Both the position numbers and the translations under genes were made by a program. Of a stretch of 64,000 nucleotides of DNA, positions 1 through 8,246 are shown one piece after another. This DNA comes from Paenibacillus sp. PL91 (GTDB taxonomy: Bacteria; Bacillota; Bacilli; Paenibacillales; Paenibacillaceae), in NCBI RefSeq assembly GCF_012935325.2, contig NZ_JABBYG020000011.1:124001-188000 (forward strand), written 5' to 3'. Numbering within the stretch: the first letter of the stretch is position 1; each line of letters starts with the position of its first letter. The notes under the pieces are model-generated. The model saw nothing but the letters and a program-made list of their open reading frames with translations, did no database searches and was not told the DNA's origin.

Positions 1-1
1 G

Positions 2-2179
2 GAGAAGCAAACGGTATCATTCACAGACTTGCCTAGTTCAGGTTGGGCTGCCGAGCAAGTGGCGATCGCTGTTAAGGCAGGCTATGTGAAAGGTTATGAG
101 GATGGTACGATCCGCTGGAATGAACAAGTAACACGAGAAGAAGCGGCAAGCATGGTTGCTCAATTGCTTGAGATGGATGATAGCGTCTCAACGAGCGCTC
201 AATCTTTCGATGATGCTTCGTCCATTGGCGGCTGGAGCAAAGCGTCGGTAGGAGCATTAGTAGACGCGAAAATTATAAGCGGATACCCGAGTGGTCTTTT
301 TGTGCCTAAGGGGAAATTTACGCGAGCGCAAAGTGTAACTGTTTTGGAGAAAGCGCTCCATTACATAAAATCTGGTGTTGAGTACAGTACGGCTGGCGTG
401 TATGGTCCGGAGAAGGGTGCGGAATCTATCAAAGGAAACCTTATCGTATCGGCACCGGGTGTCGTGCTTCGCAATATGGTTATTGAAGGAGATTTAACAC
501 TAACGGCGGCTATTGGCGAAGGCGACGTTCACTTAGATAAAGTGACAGTGAAGGGAAAGACGAATATAGCAGGCGGCGGCTCAAAATCCGTTCATCTGCG
601 CGATTCAGTTCTTGTGCATATAACAGTAAATAAGCAAAGTGGCGCCGTCCGCATTGTTGCGGAGGGCTCAACAGATGTTCAATCGGTTGTCTTGCAGTCT
701 GCATCAATCGTTGAAGAGAAAGGTTTGACGGGAGCAGGATTTACTGCTGTTCAGCTGGCAAAAGAGCTTTCGGCGAATGAGGAGGTAAAGTTCCTTGGAT
801 CTTTCACGGACGTAAATGTGTATGCGGCATCCGTTCGCCTTCAGACAGCGAACGGTTCAATTGATAAGCTCACCGTACATGATTCGGCGGCAGAAGCTGT
901 GATACAAATGGATGTCACCTCCAAAATCTTAAACATGGTGCTGGATGCTGCAGCTAAGCTTTCAGGACAAGGCGTGATTGAGAAAGCTGTTATTAACAAA
1001 GGCGGTGCCAAAACAGTCTTCGAGAAGCAGCCCGCAAAGGTTGAGGGTGAGGGCGCTGTTCCTGAAGCACCTGTCATTGTTGGTGGTGGCGGCAATGGAG
1101 GCGGAGATGGTGTTGTCGTACCAAACACGCAATTAAAATCTATCCGCATAGATGGCTATGCATTGAAGCAGAAGCCAGCAGATCCAGATCAAGAAGCTCG
1201 CGAGGGCTTTGATTCTGAGCATAGCAATTATGAGATTATGGTTCCAAATAACGTTGCGCTTAATGATCTGAAGCTCCGGACAGAGACCACGGGTCCAGGC
1301 ACGAGCGTGACTGTTATGCTGGAAAAAATGAAAGGGTATGATGTCGCAGCTTTGCAGACAGACACAGACGGAAATCTTTATTACCCTATTCCGCTTCAAA
1401 TAGCAAAGCATCAATATGTGACTATAGAATCGAAGCAGCCATCGGGGCAGGTCAAGCGCTACAGCCTACTGGTTAAGCGCCTTCCTAATGCTCCGGTAGC
1501 TGATCGAAATAAGCTGGACGAGACAGATATATTGGTCGAGCATAGAGGCATAGATATCTCTCTCAGCATTCCGCCTATTCCAGCTACAGTAACGGTATCG
1601 GTCTATGATTCAGCAGATAGAAAAAACTTACTGATAAAAGAGACCGTTGTGCCTAAGAAAGGTTTCGGCATTTATCATGCATACGTTTTTCTGAATACCC
1701 TCCCTCAAATAGGGGCAATATGGATATCTGTTATTAATGATGATACGGGAGAGGATGTTTTTCTTAAAAAGGAATACATGATTCTCGATTCTATACTCCC
1801 AATCTATAACGGAGAAATGTCAGGAGACATATTACGGCCTGCAACCGCTGAAGAGGTCGCTAAGCACAATGCGGAAACCATTAATCCCTCATCTACTGGA
1901 GCTGCGTTAACCTTGTATAAGGAACAACTTCCTGAGCAAATAAGGAATTTTGCTTATTTAAGGTTTGAGCAGAGGAATTCTATAGTCACGCCATTTTACA
2001 GTCAACAAGAACGGGCGTATCATGGTGCGACCTACGATCCGGCAAGCGATGCTTGGACTACGTTAACTTTTTTTGAATTTTCAAGCGAGCAGCCTAAAGG
2101 TTACCGTATTATATTTTATGACCGAAACGATGTTCCTCTTGGCGGACTTTTCTTTATAAACAATTTAATAAATCAATAG
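2..2179 (+). CDS. SLH-domain cell-surface protein, 3' part
   Basis: The reading frame is open from the first bases of the window, so the true start lies upstream and only the last 725 residues are present. It opens inside an SLH repeat (VSFTDLPSSGW, then a TREEAASM segment), followed by a second repeat (QSFDDASSIGGWSK ... FTRAQSVTVLEKAL). SLH repeats anchor proteins to pyruvylated wall polysaccharide. Next comes a region of short alternating hydrophobic segments (for example GNLIVSAPGVVLRNMVIEGD), resembling a beta-helix, then a Gly-rich linker near residue 360 and about 350 residues with no domain I recognise. The SLH repeats lie N-terminal to the rest of the visible protein, so more may precede them outside the window. 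A strong terminator follows at once. The surface location is well supported; the function of the C-terminal part is unknown. Confidence 0.85.
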   Translation, partial: EKQTVSFTDLPSSGWAAEQVAIAVKAGYVKGYEDGTIRWNEQVTREEAASMVAQLLEMDDSVSTSAQSFDDASSIGGWSKASVGALVDAKIISGYPSGLFVPKGKFTRAQSVTVLEKALHYIKSGVEYSTAGVYGPEKGAESIKGNLIVSAPGVVLRNMVIEGDLTLTAAIGEGDVHLDKVTVKGKTNIAGGGSKSVHLRDSVLVHITVNKQSGAVRIVAEGSTDVQSVVLQSASIVEEKGLTGAGFTAVQLAKELSANEEVKFLGSFTDVNVYAASVRLQTANGSIDKLTVHDSAAEAVIQMDVTSKILNMVLDAAAKLSGQGVIEKAVINKGGAKTVFEKQPAKVEGEGAVPEAPVIVGGGGNGGGDGVVVPNTQLKSIRIDGYALKQKPADPDQEAREGFDSEHSNYEIMVPNNVALNDLKLRTETTGPGTSVTVMLEKMKGYDVAALQTDTDGNLYYPIPLQIAKHQYVTIESKQPSGQVKRYSLLVKRLPNAPVADRNKLDETDILVEHRGIDISLSIPPIPATVTVSVYDSADRKNLLIKETVVPKKGFGIYHAYVFLNTLPQIGAIWISVINDDTGEDVFLKKEYMILDSILPIYNGEMSGDILRPATAEEVAKHNAETINPSSTGAALTLYKEQLPEQIRNFAYLRFEQRNSIVTPFYSQQERAYHGATYDPASDAWTTLTFFEFSSEQPKGYRIIFYDRNDVPLGGLFFINNLINQ

Positions 2180-2187
2180 TTGTTTAC

Positions 2188-2226
2188 GCCTCTTCCGTTT
2201 CGCTTATTGAGCGGGAGAGGCTTTTT
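2188..2226 (+). terminator. Rho-independent terminator of the SLH gene
   Basis: A stem GCCTCTTCCG (2188-2197) pairs with CGGGAGAGGC (2212-2221), with one G-T pair, and is followed by a T run. It lies 9 bases after the stop codon. Confidence 0.85.
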
Positions 2227-2269
2227 CTTACTTTAAAGAGCTGGCTTGAAATAAAGCTATAGTACAATA

Positions 2270-2318
2270 ACCAAACAACTCCCAGCCTTACGCATGGAAG
2301 CGAAGGGCTGGGAGCTGT
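2270..2318 (-). terminator. Terminator of ytxJ
   Basis: CTCCCAGCC (2279-2287) pairs with GGCTGGGAG (2306-2314). Read on the minus strand, the hairpin lies just downstream of ytxJ and is followed by a T-rich stretch. It separates the convergent SLH and ytxJ genes. Confidence 0.7.
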
Positions 2319-2351
2319 TATCAGAACATCTTACTAATAACGGCGTAATGC

Positions 2352-2690
2352 TTAATCAAGCACAGCAGTAATATGAGCTTTCGTAATGGACCAGTGGGAA
2401 GCCGTCCATACTTTTTCTTTTTTCTCGATAAACATAATTTGCGGCGACTCGTGCTTAACGGACGTATCTTCGGCAATTTGGTTGGAAACCGGACGCGACT
2501 CGATAACCTTCACTAGCACGTATTCCACGTCTTCTCTTGGCTTTCCGTCAAGATATTGATTGAATTCTTGATGGGCATTCGCGCTGACCGGGCAAGTCGT
2601 GCTGTGTTTGAATACAACGAGTGGACGAGTGGCAGAAGCCTCATAAACTTGATTCCATTCTTCAATGGACGTAATTTCTTTGTATGACAT
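2352..2690 (-). CDS. ytxJ: YtxJ-like bacilliredoxin (monothiol)
   Basis: A 112-residue protein of the YtxJ/DUF2847 family, thioredoxin-fold proteins thought to remove bacillithiol from oxidised cytosolic proteins. The N-terminal half has a beta strand LVVFKHS followed by TTCPVS, placing the single cysteine (Cys33) where the thioredoxin nucleophile sits; the usual resolving cysteine is absent, as in the family. The conserved SPQ segment, with the cis-Pro, follows near residue 83. The length matches the family. AAGGAG sits about 10 bases before the ATG on the minus strand. It is a single-gene unit, with a terminator downstream and a divergent regulator upstream. Bacillithiol use fits a Bacillota host. 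Confidence 0.9.
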   Translation of the reverse strand: MSYKEITSIEEWNQVYEASATRPLVVFKHSTTCPVSANAHQEFNQYLDGKPREDVEYVLVKVIESRPVSNQIAEDTSVKHESPQIMFIEKKEKVWTASHWSITKAHITAVLD

Positions 2691-2854
2691 AAGGGTTACA
2701 CTCCTTTTAATCTGCTGTGCAGAAGATAGTTACAACTGTATATGTATTATAGCTCTTTTTGGCGAAGAAAGTCATCTATAGACGAATGGGCTTAAGCGGA
2801 ATGATGGAGGACGGAGTATTCATTAATTGAAGAAAATAGTTTTTCATTCAGGTA

Positions 2855-2883
2855 TTGCAATCGGAAATGGAGCATGCTATGAT
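2855..2883 (+). promoter_or_regulatory. Predicted sigma-A promoter of the TetR gene
   Basis: TTGCAA (2855-2860), a 17-base spacer and TATGAT (2878-2883) lie 80 bases upstream of the TetR start. The inverted repeat at 2898-2920 lies just downstream, where a bound repressor would block transcription. Confidence 0.6.
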
Positions 2884-2897
2884 TACAAAAGTCGAAA

Positions 2898-2920
2898 TGA
2901 CCGCTTTAGTTTTTTGGTCA
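2898..2920 (+). promoter_or_regulatory. Candidate TetR operator, copy 1
   Basis: TGACC-N13-GGTCA, flanked by AAA on the left and AT on the right. The same arrangement recurs upstream of the yhgE-like gene (3568-3590), so this is a likely autoregulatory binding site. Confidence 0.55.
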
Positions 2921-2963
2921 ATTGTTCAAAATGATACGATTTTGAATGCACGGAGGTGAAGGG

Positions 2964-3539
2964 ATGGCCATTGATCGGCGACAGCAGATTGTGGATGCTG
3001 CGGGGAAGTCGTTCGCGTTATTTGGATATAAGGCAACGACTATGGATCAGGTAGCGAAAATCGCGAATGTGGGCAAAGGGACGATTTATACGTTTTTTAC
3101 AAATAAAGAAGAGCTGTTCCATGAAATTATGAAGCGGCTTATTATCGAAATGAAGCAGGTGGCGGAGAGAGTCGTGGATCCGAATCGACGCTTCTTCGAT
3201 AATTTGAACGCTGCGCTCGAGCAGCTGCTTGAATTCCGCGAGGAGCATGAGCTGGCGCTGAAGCTGTCGCATGAGGTGCGCGAAATTGGCACGCCAATGG
3301 CGGTAGAGGGCATGCAGCAAATTGAGAAGGCAGTCGTTGGCTACATTCAGCAGCAAATTCAGCTTGCCATCGATAAAGGCGAGATTAAGCCGTGCAATCC
3401 GGAAATGACTGCATTCGTCATGCTGAGGTTATATATGGCGCTCACCGTAGAGTGGAAAAAAACGCATGAACCGCTGGATAAGCAGCAAGTGGCGGAACAA
3501 TTGCGATTCTATATGCAAGTAGGATTGGCTCCGGAATAG
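2964..3539 (+). CDS. TetR-family regulator (YhgD-like)
   Basis: A 191-residue TetR/AcrR-type repressor. The N-terminal helix-turn-helix is clear: residues 9-55 contain AAGKSFALFGYKATTMDQVAK and VGKGTIYTFFTNKEELF, the family signature. The rest is the helical ligand-binding and dimerisation domain. I start at ATG 2964 because GGAGG lies seven bases upstream; an ATG six codons earlier has no Shine-Dalgarno sequence. The next gene is a YhgE/Pip protein 76 bases downstream, the same pairing as yhgD-yhgE in Bacillus subtilis, so it probably represses that gene and itself. The two matching inverted repeats support this. The inducer cannot be told from the sequence. Confidence 0.85.
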   Translation: MAIDRRQQIVDAAGKSFALFGYKATTMDQVAKIANVGKGTIYTFFTNKEELFHEIMKRLIIEMKQVAERVVDPNRRFFDNLNAALEQLLEFREEHELALKLSHEVREIGTPMAVEGMQQIEKAVVGYIQQQIQLAIDKGEIKPCNPEMTAFVMLRLYMALTVEWKKTHEPLDKQQVAEQLRFYMQVGLAPE

Positions 3540-3567
3540 ACTGGATGCCTTTTTTTACAGATAGAAA

Positions 3568-3590
3568 TGACTAAATGAGAGAAATGGTCA
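3568..3590 (+). promoter_or_regulatory. Candidate TetR operator, copy 2
   Basis: TGACT-N13-GGTCA with the same AAA/AAT flanks as the site at 2898-2920. It lies between the TetR gene and the YhgE-like gene, 26 bases before the latter's start. Confidence 0.55.
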
Positions 3591-3615
3591 ATCAGTAAAT
3601 GGGAGAGTGGACAAT

Positions 3616-5850
3616 TTGAAGTTCAGAGGTTTAAAGCAGTTTGGTGAGGAATTGTCCGGGATCGCCCGCAACAAAATGTTGTTGATATCGGTAATTGGCG
3701 TACTGATGATTCCGGTCATGTATTCTTCGATGTTTCTAGGCGCCTTTTGGGACCCGTACGGGCATTTGGATAAAATGCCGGTGGCTGTCGTGAATGCGGA
3801 TAAAGGTTATACGTTTAACGATGAGATGATGCATATTGGCGATGATTTTGAGGCAGAGCTAAAGGAAAATGAAAAGTTCGAGTGGCATTTCGTGAGTAAA
3901 GCGGAGGCGGAAGCGGGTATCGAAGATCATAGCTATTATTTAGCGATTGAGATTCCAGCCGATTTCTCGGAGAAAACAACCTCCCTGACATCGGCTAATC
4001 CAACGCCGGCACAGCTTACCTATTTGGCTAATGAGAGCTATAACTTCTTAGCCTCTCAGATCGGAAGCAAAGCCGTAGACACGATGAAGATGGAGCTTAA
4101 CAAAGAGGTGACGGCGGCTTATACGCGTACCGTTTTTGAGCAAATGGAAGAGCTTGCGGACGGCATAGGCAAAGCGAGCGATGGTGCTGGCGAGATTGCA
4201 GACGGCACGACGAAGGCTAAGGATGGCGTCGTACTCATCGAGCAAAATCTGGCGAAGCTCGTCAGCGGATCGATGACGCTGCAAGAGGGAGTCGGCAAGC
4301 TCAGCGATGGCGGCAAGGCGCTTGGCAAGGGCAGTGCCGAGCTGAGCACAGGCACGGCCAGCTTAGCTAGCGGCCTGGCGCAGCTGCAGGCTGCGCAGCA
4401 GCAGCTTGGCGCGGGAGCCGCATCGCTGGGCGATGGCGCGGCTTCGCTTGGCGCCGGAGCGGTGAAGCTTAGCGATGGCTTGGCGCAATTGGCCGGAGCG
4501 AGCGGACAGCTGGCGGGAGGCGCTACGGACGCGCAGCAGGCTGCGGGGCAGCTGGCGGGCGGTCTTAAGCAATCAGCTGCGGGCGAGGAGCAGCTGAAGG
4601 CAGGAGCGGCGCAGCTGGCAAGCGGGCTGGCGCAGTTGGGTCAAGCGAATCCGCAGCTGGCGGAGAGCGAGAGCTTTGCGTCTTTGTTGAAAGCGAGTCA
4701 AGAGCTTGCGGCTGGCTTGGAGAAATCTTCGGAGGGCCAGAAGCAGCTGAGCGACGGAGCTGCAAAGCTTAATGACGGCCTTGTCAAAGTATCGGATGGT
4801 CTAGGTACCTTCGATAAGAAGGTCGAGGAAGCCGCAGCCGGAGGCAAGCAGCTCGGCGCAGGCGGAGAGCAGTTGGTCGCTGGAGCGGAGAAATTCTCAA
4901 GCGGCATGACGCAGTTTGGCACGAAGCTTGCTGAAGCAAGCGAAGGCGGAGCGAAGCTGGCAGCAGGCGCCAAGCAGCTTAACAGTGGTGCTGTGACGCT
5001 GACGTCTGGACTATCCCAGCTTTCCTCAAGCGTAACCCCGTTTGTGGATGGCACAGTTAAGCTGGAGGATGGCGCGCAGCAGGTAGCTTCCGGGCTATTG
5101 AAGCTTGAGGATGGCACGCAGGAGCTGTCTGGCAAGCTGAATGAAGCGTCAGATAAGACAGCCGATTTGAAGCTGTCTGACACCATGGTGGATATGTTCT
5201 CCGATCCCGTGAAGCTGGATGTAGAAAAAGTAACGAAGGTTGACAACTACGGTACGGGGCTTGCTCCTTACTTCCTGTCGCTCGGGTTATACGTTGGAGC
5301 TATGCTGCTTACGATCGTATACTCGGTTCGCGAGCCGGCAGTTCGTCCGGTGAACGGCTGGAGCTGGTTCTGGAGCAAGGCGCTCACCCTGGCGCTAATC
5401 GGTACGATTCAGGCATTGATCGCCGATGCTGCGCTGATTTATGTGCTGAAGCTAGAGGTTCAAAGCATGGGGCTGTTCTTGTTCTATTCGATTCTAACAA
5501 GCATTACCTTTATGATGATTATTCAGTTCTTGGTTGCTTCGATGGGCAATCCGGGCCGGTTTATCGCAGTTATTCTGCTGATCTTCCAGCTCACGAGCTC
5601 CGCAGGTACATTCCCAATCGAGCTTGTGCCGGGCTGGCTGCAAAAGGTATCGCCATACCTGCCTATGACTTACTCGGTAGCCGGCTTTAGAGATATTATC
5701 TCAAGCGGCGATTACAGCTCGATAGGCGGATACATTGCGGTTATGGCAGGCATTGCGATCCTGTTCGCCGTACTGTCGTACATTTACTTTGCTATATCCC
5801 ATCGCAAAACGAAGGATGATACGGAACCAGCAGTATTACCATCTGTTTAA
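3616..5850 (+). CDS. yhgE: YhgE/Pip-type membrane protein
   Basis: A protein of about 744 residues with the Pip/YhgE layout. One transmembrane segment lies near residues 24-45 and is followed by the extracellular MPVAVVNADKG segment. A long central region (about 190-520) repeats the pattern L-x2-G-x3-L-x-x-G/D-G (SDGAAKLNDGLVKVSDG is typical) and is predicted to be a long helical rod. About five or six transmembrane helices close the protein. Pip in Lactococcus is a phage receptor, and related ESAT-6 secretion proteins share the fold; the cellular role of YhgE is unsettled. I prefer TTG 3616, since GGGAG lies ten bases upstream; GTG 3607 is too close to it. The central repeats are GC-rich and low in complexity. 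Confidence 0.85.
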   Translation: MKFRGLKQFGEELSGIARNKMLLISVIGVLMIPVMYSSMFLGAFWDPYGHLDKMPVAVVNADKGYTFNDEMMHIGDDFEAELKENEKFEWHFVSKAEAEAGIEDHSYYLAIEIPADFSEKTTSLTSANPTPAQLTYLANESYNFLASQIGSKAVDTMKMELNKEVTAAYTRTVFEQMEELADGIGKASDGAGEIADGTTKAKDGVVLIEQNLAKLVSGSMTLQEGVGKLSDGGKALGKGSAELSTGTASLASGLAQLQAAQQQLGAGAASLGDGAASLGAGAVKLSDGLAQLAGASGQLAGGATDAQQAAGQLAGGLKQSAAGEEQLKAGAAQLASGLAQLGQANPQLAESESFASLLKASQELAAGLEKSSEGQKQLSDGAAKLNDGLVKVSDGLGTFDKKVEEAAAGGKQLGAGGEQLVAGAEKFSSGMTQFGTKLAEASEGGAKLAAGAKQLNSGAVTLTSGLSQLSSSVTPFVDGTVKLEDGAQQVASGLLKLEDGTQELSGKLNEASDKTADLKLSDTMVDMFSDPVKLDVEKVTKVDNYGTGLAPYFLSLGLYVGAMLLTIVYSVREPAVRPVNGWSWFWSKALTLALIGTIQALIADAALIYVLKLEVQSMGLFLFYSILTSITFMMIIQFLVASMGNPGRFIAVILLIFQLTSSAGTFPIELVPGWLQKVSPYLPMTYSVAGFRDIISSGDYSSIGGYIAVMAGIAILFAVLSYIYFAISHRKTKDDTEPAVLPSV

Positions 5851-5860
5851 AAATGACGAA

Positions 5861-5895
5861 AGAGGACAGCGATTGCTCGCTGTCCTCTTTTTTTA
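5861..5895 (+). terminator. Terminator of the yhgE-like gene
   Basis: A perfect 11-bp stem AGAGGACAGCG/CGCTGTCCTCT (5861-5871 with 5878-5888) with a 6-base loop and a long T tail. Confidence 0.92.
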
Positions 5896-5985
5896 TTTAG
5901 TTATTAGGCGGCTGGGCTTTCGCTTCCTATTAATTGGAGGGCCAAAGCAGCTGCGTTCGACTCGCAGACGGATAGAAAGCTGGTC

Positions 5986-6172
5986 TACGTTGTAGTTTGT
6001 ACAACGTATGGGCGCAAATAGCAGCAGATCACTTGCTACAATGCAGTTAATGCAGCAGAATCCCAGAATAACTTCAAATTCACCGGTATGCTGCTAATTC
6101 TGCTGCATTTCTGCAACGCAGCTTATGATTTCGGGTGATATGTGAGGTTTCTGCTGTATTTTGTGCAACGTA
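5986..6172. repeat. Intergenic cluster of short repeats and palindromes
   Basis: This non-coding stretch holds a 9-bp inverted repeat TACGTTGTA/TACAACGTA (5986-5994, 6000-6008), a 12-bp inverted repeat ATGCAGCAGAAT/ATTCTGCTGCAT (6050-6061, 6097-6108), and two direct copies of a motif of about 24 bases starting TTCTGCTG and ending CAACG[CT]A (6098-6120, 6149-6172). The region between the yhgE and ptsH terminators has no gene I can support. It may be a dispersed intergenic repeat element. Confidence 0.6.
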
Positions 6173-6205
6173 ATCGCCGCCAGCGTGGATTGATAAGTAA
6201 AGCAA

Positions 6206-6256
6206 AACGGCTGCCCAAGAAGGAAAGCATCTAGCCTTCTTTCTCGGGCAGCCGTT
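6206..6256 (-). terminator. Terminator of the mtl-pts operon
   Basis: CGGCTGCCC (6208-6216) pairs with GGGCAGCCG (6246-6254), and the stem extends inward through AAGAAGG/CCTTCTT with small internal irregularities. On the minus strand it follows the ptsH stop and is followed by TTTTGCTTT. Confidence 0.85.
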
Positions 6257-6259
6257 CTA

Positions 6260-6520
6260 TTACTCATGGATGGCTGTAAGCAGCTGCCCTAGCGCCTCAA
6301 GCGCCTGTTCTTCCTGCTCGCCGTCTATCTCAAGCGTAACTTCCTCGTTTGCTGCGATACCTAGTGTAAGCATGCTTAGCGAGCTTTTGCCGTTAACTTT
6401 CTTCCCTTTATTGATCACGTTCACCTTACAGGGGAAGGTGCTAGCGGTTTGGACGAAGGTTTTGGTTGGGCGCACGTGAAAGCCCGTCGGATTAAGGATA
6501 GTAAACGTTTTGCTAATCAT
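6260..6520 (-). CDS. ptsH: Phosphocarrier protein HPr
   Basis: An 86-residue HPr. Counting from ATG 6520, the phosphorylated histidine falls exactly at His15 (NPTGFHVRP) and the regulatory serine at Ser46 (NGKSSL), matching Gram-positive HPr and confirming this start over an upstream ATG. GGAG lies about 12 bases before it. HPr passes phosphate from enzyme I to sugar-specific EIIA proteins and, when phosphorylated at Ser46 by HPr kinase, serves as a CcpA co-repressor. The ptsI stop overlaps its start by 8 bases. Being last in a mannitol operon, it may be a dedicated copy; whether another ptsHI exists in the genome cannot be seen here. Confidence 0.93.
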   Translation of the reverse strand: MISKTFTILNPTGFHVRPTKTFVQTASTFPCKVNVINKGKKVNGKSSLSMLTLGIAANEEVTLEIDGEQEEQALEALGQLLTAIHE

Positions 6521-8246
6521 GATGAACCACTCCATTTCTTGTACGTTCTACAAATTGTGTAATTTCCTGCGTGCTCCTCATGGTCAGCGCTTGATTCGCG
6601 TATCCGGACCATTCGGCTTGGTCAAGCTGTCCGATCAGTTCTCTTGCTTGCAGGATGGAGCCTGCGCTCATGCTGAACTCATGCAGGCCAAGACCGAGCA
6701 GCAAAGGGATAGCGGTCTGATCGCCAGCCATCTCGCCGCACATGCCAACCCATTTGCCTTCCTTCTCCGCCGCTTGAATCACGAAGCGAATGAGGCGCAG
6801 CAGGGAGGGATGCCATGGCTGATACAGGTAGGATACCGTTTCGTTCATCCGGTCTGCCGCCATCGTATATTGAATCAAATCGTTTGAGCCGATGCTGAAG
6901 AAATCAATCTCCGGCGCAAAGAGGTCAGCGGAAACTGCCGCAGCCGGAATTTCGACCATCATGCCAACCTCGATATGCTCGGCAAGCTGAACGCCCTCAG
7001 CGATAAGCTTCTGCTTCTCTTCCTCAAGCAGCTTCTTCGCCTCAAGCAGCTCCTCTAATACGGCGATCATCGGGAACATGATTTTCAAGTTGCCAAAGCG
7101 GCTGGCGCGAAGCAGCGCCCGCAGCTGTGTACGGAACAGATCCTGCCTATCCAGGCATAGACGCAAGGCGCGCTGTCCAAGGAAAGGATTGGTTTCCTTC
7201 GGAAGCTCCATGTAAGGAAGCTCCTTGTCGCCGCCAATATCAAGCGTCCTTATGACGACGGGCTTCGGATTCATTTTCTCAAGCGCGTATTTATAGCTGG
7301 TGAACTGCTCCTCCTCAGTAGGGAGGGAACTGCGTCCCATGTATAGAAATTCGGTGCGAAAAAGTCCGATCCCTTCGGCGCCGTTGTCGATCGCCCGCTG
7401 AATGTCCTCTAGCTTGCCGATATTGGCTGCCAGCTCAACCTGCTTGCCATCCTTGGATAGCGTTGCCTTATCCTTCAGCTTGCTTAACTCTACCCTGCGC
7501 GAATCATCCTTCTGCTTCTTAGCTTGATAGGAAGCCAGCTCCTCCGCAGTTGGCTCGGTAAGGACCAAACCCTCGTTCGCATCCATGACGATGACGCCAT
7601 GCGCTGGAATATCGTGAATCGCTGGGCCGATCCCAACGATTGCGGGTATTTCCAAAGATCTCGCCATAATGGCGGAATGGGAGGTGCGGCTGCCAACCTC
7701 GGTTACGAAGCCGCGCACGAAGTCGAGATTGAGCTGGGCGGTATCCGACGGCGTCAGGTCACGCGCCACGATAATGCATTCCTCTGCTAGATTGGCGAGG
7801 TCGACATGCGGAACCCCGCGCAGATGGCTCATGATGCGGCCGGCGACATCCTCGATATCAACAGCGCGCCCGCGCAGCAATTCATCAGACATCGATTGCA
7901 GCAGCTCGATAAAAGATTGCGACACCTCATGCAGAGCAAATTCAGCGTTAATGGCTTCATCGGCAATTTTAAGCTCGATCGCTTCAATGAGATCCGGGTC
8001 TTCAAGGATCATTAGATGCCCTTCAAAAATCTCCGCCTTATCGGCTCCAAGCCGCTCCTCAGCCGATGCGCGTATAGCCTCGACCTCACCTTGGGTAATA
8101 GCTACGGCCTGGCGAAACCGTTCGACCTCCGATGCGCTGTCTTGAATAGACTGCCGAACCGGTAGGAACCGCTCGGCAGCAAGATGATACGCGCGCGCGA
8201 TAGCGATGCCCGGCGATGCCGCGATCCCTTTTAAAGAAATGCTCAT
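6513..8246 (-). CDS. ptsI: PTS enzyme I
   Basis: A 577-residue phosphoenolpyruvate-protein phosphotransferase of normal length. The phosphorylated His190 lies in the signature GSRTSHSAIMARS. The C-terminal PEP-binding barrel contains the segments GLFRTEFLYMGR and IGSNDLIQYTMAADR, and a conserved Cys in GMCGEMAGD. It autophosphorylates from PEP and phosphorylates HPr, encoded immediately downstream with an 8-base overlap. Its ATG overlaps the mtlD stop by 4 bases, so mtlD, ptsI and ptsH are translationally coupled. Having both general PTS proteins in the mannitol operon makes this a self-contained uptake system. Confidence 0.95.
   Translation of the reverse strand: MSISLKGIAASPGIAIARAYHLAAERFLPVRQSIQDSASEVERFRQAVAITQGEVEAIRASAEERLGADKAEIFEGHLMILEDPDLIEAIELKIADEAINAEFALHEVSQSFIELLQSMSDELLRGRAVDIEDVAGRIMSHLRGVPHVDLANLAEECIIVARDLTPSDTAQLNLDFVRGFVTEVGSRTSHSAIMARSLEIPAIVGIGPAIHDIPAHGVIVMDANEGLVLTEPTAEELASYQAKKQKDDSRRVELSKLKDKATLSKDGKQVELAANIGKLEDIQRAIDNGAEGIGLFRTEFLYMGRSSLPTEEEQFTSYKYALEKMNPKPVVIRTLDIGGDKELPYMELPKETNPFLGQRALRLCLDRQDLFRTQLRALLRASRFGNLKIMFPMIAVLEELLEAKKLLEEEKQKLIAEGVQLAEHIEVGMMVEIPAAAVSADLFAPEIDFFSIGSNDLIQYTMAADRMNETVSYLYQPWHPSLLRLIRFVIQAAEKEGKWVGMCGEMAGDQTAIPLLLGLGLHEFSMSAGSILQARELIGQLDQAEWSGYANQALTMRSTQEITQFVERTRNGVVHHD

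Noticed and set aside
4698..5246. Long minus-strand open frame within the yhgE-like gene
   Set aside because: A shadow of the repetitive, GC-rich coding strand; the protein is low-complexity Ser/Pro with no ribosome binding site.
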